In this document: one piece after another, positions 56,038 to 64,000 of the stretch
Layout: each line of letters starts with the position of its first letter
How positions within the stretch are numbered: the stretch's first letter is position 1
NCBI GenBank assembly: GCA_032871835.1
Contig: CM065302.1
Span: forward strand, 4,773,094-4,837,093
Source of the DNA: Dipteronia dyeriana
Taxonomy: Eukaryota; Streptophyta; Magnoliopsida; Sapindales; Sapindaceae
DNA: 64,000 nucleotides
Direction of reading: 5' to 3'
Made by a program: the position numbers and the translations under genes
The notes under the pieces: model-generated
Database searches by the model: none
The model's input: the letters and a program-made list of their open reading frames with translations, nothing else
What the model was told of the DNA's origin: nothing

Positions 56038-57540
56038 AAAAAAAAAAAATGTACGGAGTTACAATAATATAATCTGATTAATAATTAATTAATTTCCCAT
56101 CCATTGAAATAAAATGGTCAGCAACAGTCCCTATTCAGTATTCATTGCCCAAACTTTCTCATATTGTCATTGATATTTAGCCATTTAGGCCAAACAATTT
56201 ACACTAATAAACAATTATACGTGTATATATATCACTTGACACCCCTTCATTAAATTGTCTCACATGCCTATTTTCCTAACAAATAATTGTAAAGATTTAT
56301 TAAACCGAATTCATAATCAAATTGATACAAGTGTTAGAAACTAATTATTGGACTAAATCTATAATCTTAGATTCTTAGGGCTCATTTGACATATTGTGTT
56401 TGACTGTATTGGATTATATTATCATTAATATAAACCTGTGTTTGGTGATGCATTGTATTATATCGTATTAAGTTATTCATATATGATTTTATTGTATTTT
56501 TTTAGATTATAAAAATATAATATATTTTTATAAAAAATAGTTAATAAATCAATAAATATTTTATATAAAAATCAATAAATATTTATTTTAATTAAAACAA
56601 ACAAATATTTTTATAAATAAAATAAATATTTCCTATATAATTTTGAAATTATAAAAATAAATATTATCACCATAATACGTATTTCTTTAATATTTCATAT
56701 TTATTTAAAAAAAAAGGAAATATAATATATTAACTAATACTATATTTTAAAAATATATTATTTTAATATATTTTAATTATCTAATATAATTAAAACAAAA
56801 TAAGACCTTATTGATAAAAGTCGTGAAAGACTAACCGAATGCACGATCTCATTACTACGGGTACAAAAGGCTTTTGAATAGGCTGCCGACATAACTTCTT
56901 TTTGGGATATATGTTATAAAATCCAATATAGAATGTGAGTTAATTTATGCAATATTTTATTAGGTGAAGGCGGAGAAATCGAAGCAAATTACAAACAAAC
57001 CAAAATTTAAAAAAATCTTTACGGTAAGTCCAATTATTTTGACCAGAATTGTACCAAAAATTTAAAGCATGCAATTTGCACAAAAAGACAAGACTTTGTT
57101 TCCAACAAGTTATATTTTGTTCCAATTTTGGGTTCTGTCACAGTCATCATGACAATTTATATATTGGGATCTGTCTTGAGTCTAGTAAATGCAACTATAC
57201 ATGAACTGTACTGGAGAACAAAACTATGATTTCTGAGAAAAAATTGTCAATATATTCTTCTCCACCACATGCTTCTCTTTATGAAAAAAAATGTGAGAAT
57301 CTACGGATTGCACTCCACCCCTTGAGTGTGCATTTCGATTTATAAGCTGGTTGTATAATCTCAATTTTTAGTTTGTTAATTAAGATTACGGTTGCAATGT
57401 GAGAAAATCAAGGTGGAAATCGTGTTAGACCTGAAATCATAAATACCTGTCTTTCAAGAATTAGGTCCATAATTCGAGTGTTTAAAGTTTCATTAAAAAG
57501 TGATCACAACGTACTCAAGATTCCACAAAGGATAACTCTC
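56038..57540. other. AT-rich intergenic DNA
   Basis: No gene. At 56390-56470 the text GGGCTCATTTGACATATTGTG followed by TGTGTTTGGTGATG resembles one end of a MITE, but no partner end was found. Confidence 0.55.
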
Positions 57541-57543
57541 TTA

Positions 57544-57872
57544 GGGTACGTTTGGTATGGAGATGGATCAGAACATGGTGAGACTGGACTGGACTGGATT
57601 GGACTGGAAATGACTAGACATGTTGTTCTATGTTGTGTTTGGAAGGTTTGGATAAGACTATAAACTGTACTGTTATGCGTTTGGTATGACTGAGACGTGA
57701 CGGAACAAGAGATTCAAATGACCAGAGTACCCTTCTTATATATATAACAACATAGACTATAATATTATATATATTTATTATTATATATTAATATAGAATA
57801 TTACATTTATTATATATAATATATTATATTATAAATATTATTACATCATATATATATATAATATAACATATG

Positions 57873-57918
<46 letters not shown>

Positions 57919-57920
57919 AT

Positions 57921-57968
<48 letters not shown>

Positions 57969-58312
57969 ACATATGTAATATAAATATAAATATATATATG
58001 TAAATTGATATGTATTATTAATATATATAATATTTATAATTATATAATATATAATATGTAATTATAATATATAATTTATTGGACATGATTGTAATTGTTT
58101 GAAAAATTAAAGGGTAAATGGGTCATTTTGACACTTGTCCCATGTCATGGGACAAGTTGTCCTAGGGTCGTAGGTGGGACAAGTTTTTGTGATTTTTGTC
58201 CCACCTTATCCCGTCCTGTCCCATACTAAGGACGCGCCAAACGTGGGACAAGAACAAACTGTCTCGTCTTGTCCTGTCCTGTTCTGTCCTGTCCTGCGTA
58301 CCAAACGCACCC
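57544..58312. mobile_element. PIF/Harbinger MITE, 769 bp, TTA target duplication
   Basis: The left end GGGTACGTTTGGTATGGAG and the inverse of the right end GGGTGCGTTTGGTACGCAG match well. TTA flanks both sides (57541-57543, 58313-58315). The subterminal zones hold GGACT repeats on the left (about 57585-57605) and GTCCT repeats on the right (about 58268-58297). The centre is nearly pure TA/AT. Confidence 0.8.
57870..57963. repeat. (TA)n microsatellite inside the MITE
   Basis: About 90 bp of alternating TA, with a short (AC)n interruption at 57920-57928. Confidence 0.9.
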
Positions 58313-58315
58313 TTA

Positions 58316-58639
58316 GAGGTGTTAAACGGGTAGGAAAAAACTATAATTTTTATTTCCAATCGGACTTGGTTGCCGAAACTTCAGCGTTTTTGTTAGGCCT
58401 GGTCTGGTCCATAAGTCTTGTATCCAAAGTGAGCTTTCTCGTGTGGGCCAAAGGACTTGTCAAGCTTTTACCTTATGAGTGACGATATTTACCCCTTTAA
58501 AAGTCATATGTATATCCTAAATTAGTTTGTACAGTCATTTTCCTAACTGATGGAGTTATATAGGAATATTGAACGTGAACAACTCATTTATAAAATAGTT
58601 TTGACAAATACTCTAATAATATATTTATTAAGATGATTA
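58316..58639. other. Unremarkable intergenic DNA
   Basis: No gene or repeat recognised. Confidence 0.5.
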
Positions 58640-58845
58640 AATAGTTTGTAAGTACACCCACCAATACTCATGATCTCTTAGTAGTGGGGTTCGAGTCATA
58701 CCATGTGAATTTTACAAACACGTTATTCATGTATAAGGGGTTTTCTCCCGTTTGTGGGAGTAATTATCCGAACTATAAGTGTATTGTCTAATCTTGACAG
58801 GTCATGGAAGTCGGTTGTAATGGTTGTAAAACTTTTAAAAAAAAA
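58640..58845 (+). mobile_element. SINE-like element, same family as 6268-6490
   Basis: B box GTGGGGTTCGAGTCATAC (about 58685-58702), body GGTTTTCTCCCGTTTGTGGG, then GTCTAATC and TTGACAGGTCATGG, ending in an A-rich stretch. The order of blocks matches the copy in the IDD intron. Confidence 0.5.
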
Positions 58846-61800
58846 TTAAAGGAAGTAATGGTTTCCTATTGATCATTTAAGGATGTTCTCTATTGATGGT
58901 TTGATATTATAACAGATCATAAAAACACTTTCTATTTTTTTAAACCCTGTATTCTTTTTTAAAACTAATTTCAAATATATTTTAAATTTCTTTTAAGAAA
59001 ATATAAATTGATTGTCAAGTATGGAGAATGAAATAAAATCATTAGACAAGCTGGTCTTAAAGTAAGTAAGTTTTAAATTAATTTTATTGATTAAAAAAAA
59101 ATAAAAATCTTGTTAGAAGAACAAAATCATTATACACTTTTTTCTCTATGATATTAGTATATATATATATATATATTCCTTTTAAACGCTCTTTTCATTA
59201 ACATTTTTGAGGATGGAAAGGAAAGAAAGAAAAGGTTTGATGTTGAGGGGAAAATAAAAAAGTGAAAAAAAAAACGAGGCAAGAGAAAGAACAACGTGAG
59301 AATTAAATAAAATAACAGGTGACATGTACTTATAAAAATATAATACATTATAATTAAATAAATGATATTTTTAATATTAAGTGAGTTTAATTATATAAGT
59401 AGAGGTTTTTATAAAAAATTGATGTGTATGATTAGTAAAGAGATGCACATATTGATTTTAAGGGGTATTATAATCATTACTCTTAACTTATTTTTGTAAG
59501 TAAGCTTGTCGATTTTTCTATTCTTTGAGGCTGGGATGACCTTTCGGCCTTTTGGGCTCAACATACTTTAATAAGTGACAATATTTACATCCCCAAAAGT
59601 TGAATGTACACTCTAAAGTGATATTTCTTTTTTGAAAATCCAATATTACTCTTAAGTAAAATTATTTAAAGGACTAACTAGTATGTAAGTATACCTACAA
59701 ATAATTATTAATTAGTTTTATATTAATCCTTTATAAAATAAAAAAGATAAAGAACAATGAAGTTTCCTGTTTCATATTTTTGTTTGAAATACAACTACCG
59801 CGGGAACCTTGCGATATTAATTAAACTATGTTTCATATTTACAATATAATAAAAACCATTTGGTTTTCTTAAAATATAATTTCTATTTTAAATACTAATT
59901 TCAATTTCTTCTAAACAATACAAATTGATTGGAAAATATAGAGAATGAATCAAAGTCATCTTACGAGGTTCGCTATGAAATAGAAAATTTTAAATTAATT
60001 CTTATTACTTTGATCACAATTGTGTGACTTGTGGAGTTGCGTCCCATGAAAATTGTTAATTGTTTCGTGTTGTTGCAGCCTCAATGCTTCACTTTCAGGA
60101 ATAAACAACTCATACATAATCATGGCGAGATATTTCAGTAATGAAACTTTATCACCATTGATTTTCTATGTTCTGACTTATAAGTTCAATATAGAAAAAA
60201 TAGACGTGTCTCCAAAATTCATTAAAAGCTCTTTTAAATTTTAGAAAATTTCCATACACCTCTATAATTTTTTGAGATTTTTGAGCTTAAAAAAATAAAT
60301 AATTTTAAAAAAAAAATTAATGCAATGAAAAGAAATTTTTTAAGTGATCCCAATTTTTGTTTTACAGGAGTTGGATTTTTTTTCCTGAACGATAAATTAT
60401 TTATTTAAATAAAAAGATTTAAAGTAAACTTTCAAACAAATTATATAAATAAATAATAATAAAAGTGATTATATAAAAAAATACTGGATGCATATTTATA
60501 AAATTATAATATAATAAAATTAAATAAAAAATATTTTTAATTTAAAAATATTTTAATGACATACTTATAAAAAGGGGATACATAACAAGATGTTGGGAGG
60601 TACATATTATCGCCACTCTACTTAAATAACTAAGCTTTGCCCACCCGATAATAGGGTTTGGATATGGGTCAGACCCCTTTAGTTTTAGGGTTGGATATGG
60701 GGTCAAACAATAATATGGAAGAAGAAAGTAAGAGTATTTTTAATGTAAATATTTATTTTTAAATTATAAATAGTGTCATATCACCATTTCTATTCATTAT
60801 GAATCTATTTTTAGAAAAAAAAATATAAAAATACCATATTTATATCTCCAATGTAATTATATAAAATCAAGCATGTATCCATTTTATAACCAATTATAAT
60901 AAAACAATTATTACATTTTCTCTCATCGTTAATTTTAGTTTTAATATTATTGGTGGAATGAGTTAGAAATCCTAATCGGTATTTATAAGAGAGTTTATAG
61001 AATTAGAAACTCAACTCTATATTTTTTAACTTTTTATTTACCACATTATTTCCATATTGAGATGAGATAATTATACCGTAAAGATTTTTTTAACTTTTTA
61101 AATATTTATCCTATGTGTCAGTCAATTTTCTTTAAATATATATTTATATCAGATGTTGTAATAGACTAATAGATTTCGTTCCTGGACATGGACTTCACTA
61201 AACGTTTCTTTCTCGTCAGACCAAATTAACAAGTGGCCCCAAATACTTTCAAATACTTCGATAATTCCTAAGCAATATGTGACTAAGCAAAAAACAGTGA
61301 AGATCAGTAAAATGAACTGACAATGTTTTTCATGACTGACTGACTGAATCTGTCATCTGACTATCATTCAAAACTCATTTTCAGGTTAGGAAGGAAAAAA
61401 AAAAACAGGTCGGCAATTAATGTCTACATACGCAATTTGCAATCAATACCTGCGGCGCTTAAATTCTTGTTTATTGATCACCATCATCCAGGCCACCACC
61501 AAATGTTAATTTTCACACATTAATTGAATATAAATTGTTTCCGAAAGCAGTTGCAAACCGTCTCCTGAACCACCGACTCTGTATTTTATCTAAATCTGAT
61601 ATTTAAATGATGTGATAATATTATAATTTATTAATTAAAATTTTATTAGATTTACATGATTTTAATGAATAGATTAAAGTATTATCATATCATTTAAGTA
61701 TCAAATTTGAATAAAATAACATTACTTAAATAGATTTTTGTAAGAAATTAAACATAACTTCAAATCAAAGGTCTAGACTCCATTTTATTTTGTTATACTA

Positions 61801-61868
61801 TTTGCAGTGGCATCAACTCAAACTTAGGATATTCTCTTACAACTGAGCTATACATTGGGCAGTGGTGC
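58846..61868. other. AT-rich intergenic DNA
   Basis: About 3 kb without recognisable genes. Short ORFs are AT-driven and lack domains. A (TA)n run lies at about 59158-59175. The last 70 bases are 3' flank of the desaturase pseudogene. Confidence 0.6.
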
Positions 61869-63355
61869 CTAGACTGCAATTTGTCTACCAAAAATCCAGC
61901 TGAATGGAACAGTATAAGTGTTGCAACCATGTTTTTTGGTCCTCTCCATAGATTTCTCCTCCAATTTCCTGATCCTGAGAGGCAATCCACACACAAAATC
62001 CTGAGCTCTGCGTCCCTCACCGGAAAGTCCACTCTGCAGCTTCTCAACATTCCATCTCCCCACCAGGAATTCCAGGATGTCTGCATAGTCCTTGGCAGTG
62101 TACACTCCTAGTTGTTGCGCGACTGCTGAGTAGTGCTAGAAGAGGTTGTCATCTTGTCGATCATATATCAAGTGAGCAGGCATTTTGATCTTCTTCTTCA
62201 TCATTGAAGCCAGAGACAACATGGTCTCGTCAGTGTCAGTTTCCAAGAGCTTCTCCACCACTTTTGCGTAGGCAATTTTGTGGCGTTCCTCGTCAGCAGC
62301 AATGGTTCCACATGTATGTGCCAGTTTCATGTCCCCATGATCCTTGGCTAGCTTGGCTGTGTTCCCAAGTGAAATGAATGTTGCTCTCTCTTGGAAGGAT
62401 GTGTATATGAACCCATTGTAGGGATTGTTCTCAAATTTCGGATCCTGAATCAATAACGAAACAAAGATAATTAAATTTTATCAACCCCCTTCAAGCTTAA
62501 TTTAACTAGAGACAGCTTCCTAGTTACATCCGATGCATGGTGCATTTCCTGTTCAGATGCACAGTGATTAGTGCATTCAGATCCTGTCATGTTTAAACTA
62601 AAGATGCATCAAATTCATCCGTAATTAATCTGTCTGTATTTTAATCAAATCTAATAGAACGTTTTGTAAAATCTACAGGGTCAAAACAGTAATTCATGTT
62701 CAGACACTGTTACATCTTCTATTCAGATTCTATCATATTTGAATTAGAAATGCACTATGCATTCGTAATTATTCTGTCTGTATTTTAATCAAACCTATGA
62801 GAATGTTCGGTAAAATTTACGGGCCAAAACAACAATGCCATATTATATATATATATATATATATCTCATAATTCCTGAGCCTATCGAATAATGAATTGTC
62901 TTTTCAATCCGCTTCGTATCGACGTGTCCAGAGAGCTAAAGGTACTTGTTCAGAAGATCACCATGCCTGCTCTCTTCAGCAGTCCAAGCTCTGATCCAAA
63001 CAACCCAGGGAGAGAGGCTTGCGCCGGTCTCGTCTCCAATTCCATCAGAGAATTCATGATTGACTGGTAAGTTGGAAGTGCTTCTTGTGTGATCAATTCA
63101 CCAACCAACACTACCAAATACTCATCAGGGAGCTCCCTGAAACTCTTCCTCAGCACTTTGACCTGTTCATAGAACTCTTCGGATTCTGGTTCCGGCAGAT
63201 AGTCCGATGGTTGCCAGCATTTCTCCACAGGTTTTAGGTGCATCAACATGTTCTGCTCAGCCCAACTCTCCAGGGATTTGAATATCTCCATCTTTTGTGG
63301 TGACATGGAATGAGTCTTTTGGATTGGAATATTTGTATTGCTAATGATCAGCTCT
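61869..63355 (-). pseudogene. Stearoyl-ACP desaturase pseudogene, exons 2 and 3
   Basis: Exon 2 (63355 to about 62871) and exon 3 (62444-61869) align throughout with the intact desaturase at 28552-31920. Exon 1 with the transit peptide is not seen before the window ends. Lesions: a one-base deletion in exon 2 near 63045 after SIMNS shifts the frame; a TAG in the later part of exon 2 (near 62937); the donor after exon 2 reads ATT|ATGAG instead of GTGAG; and a TAG at about 62135 in exon 3, after RQDDNLF, replaces a Glu codon. The di-iron motifs ([15 protein letters not shown]) are otherwise still readable. The C terminus WIFGRQIAV is intact. It cannot make an enzyme. Confidence 0.92.
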
Positions 63356-64000
63356 CTGTAACACTACCGAAAAATTTACTCATGAATTATGAGATGATTA
63401 AGTGAATAACGTAACATTCATTCATCTAATCAATTTCCATGTCACCTAGGATGAGTTTTTCCATAAAAAAAAAATTCAGACTACATGCAAGTATATATTA
63501 AGACTATCTCCGATCCAAATTGTGTTTTTAGTGTAACTTTCACCATAATTCATTATTCCATCTCCAACTCATTGTACCGAATCGTATACTATTCTCTTTT
63601 CTATTATTATAATTTAACAACAAATACTCATCTCCAACAAATCAAAAACCCAATTTACAATGTTTTTTTTTTTAAAGGTAAAATTTATACTTAAATTGTG
63701 TTAAATAAACAGTGTTACACAATATATTATACGACTCTGTTTATTGGAGCAAAAATAGCACTAGATTTACTGCTGATTTGGGGGGCCATTTTGACTGCAA
63801 ATTGAAAATGCAACTGGGGTCTTAGGCATACCGCAGTGTTGGAGAAGCCTAAGGAGCCCAAATTAGAGATGGCAAAATTCCCCTTCTGTGTGGGCCTAAT
63901 ACCCTGCTCTCGGGATGGATAGAGATGATATTCCCATCTTTATTACGTTAGTGGTTTAAAATGTTACGAACATGTTTATATATATATATACCAACGGTGA
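63356..64000. other. AT-rich right edge
   Basis: No desaturase exon 1 was found and no other gene. (TA)n near 63978-63990. Confidence 0.5.

Noticed and set aside
56390..56830. Possible hAT or Harbinger MITE end
   Set aside because: Only one terminus-like sequence was seen; no inverse partner or target duplication found.
57478..58482. ORFs overlapping the 57.5-kb MITE
   Set aside because: Lie within the terminal pentamer repeats and TIRs; not genes.

Overview
This is eudicot plant nuclear DNA. Genes are split by short GT-AG introns in AT-rich sequence, promoters carry site II (TGGGCC) and telo-box motifs, and every recognisable protein belongs to a plant family (plastid acyl-ACP desaturase, INDETERMINATE-DOMAIN zinc finger, P-class PPR, ELF9). 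About half of the window is transposon-derived. I cannot name the species from the sequence.

Layout. 1-3.6 kb: a broken Myb/SANT (PIF/Harbinger-type) gene, a Harbinger-like terminus and a foldback element. 4.4-7.9 kb: a tandemly duplicated promoter/leader block followed by a short two-exon C2H2 (IDD-type) gene that has lost key zinc ligands. 8.3-8.9 kb: a MITE. 9.4-11.7 kb (-): complete ALKBH6, 7 exons, one with an apparent GA-AG intron. 12.2-13.1 kb: a hAT-type MITE with a duplicated end. 13.4-16.2 kb (+): complete UCH2-type deubiquitinase. 17.1-18.9 kb (-): intronless PPR gene. 19.95-26.5 kb (-): complete 15-exon ELF9/Tat-SF1-type splicing factor. It shares a short divergent promoter with a four-helix membrane protein gene (26.96-27.5 kb, +). 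28.55-31.9 kb (-): complete stearoyl-ACP desaturase; a decayed second copy lies at 61.9-63.4 kb in the same orientation.

Between the two desaturase copies lie about 30 kb of mostly repetitive DNA: tRNA-derived SINE heads; a Ty3/gypsy element of the Tat type (36.4-48.3 kb; LTRs, 5-bp target duplication, gag-pol remnants, two RNase H domains); a decayed hAT element (48.75-52.56 kb) with G-quadruplex-prone ends; two Harbinger-type MITEs; an (ATT)n microsatellite of about 107 units; and a solo LTR related to the gypsy element.

The most striking structure is inside the gypsy element. An antisense, three-exon gene of roughly 740 codons (46.9-44.3 kb) lies between pol and the 3' LTR. Its reading frame and splice phases still agree across all exons despite several in-frame stops. 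It matches the known 'putative gypsy type transposon' (Transposase_28) class of extra ORFs. The intact host genes are ordinary housekeeping functions (RNA processing, protein turnover, lipid desaturation, dioxygenase repair) and show no sign of forming one pathway.
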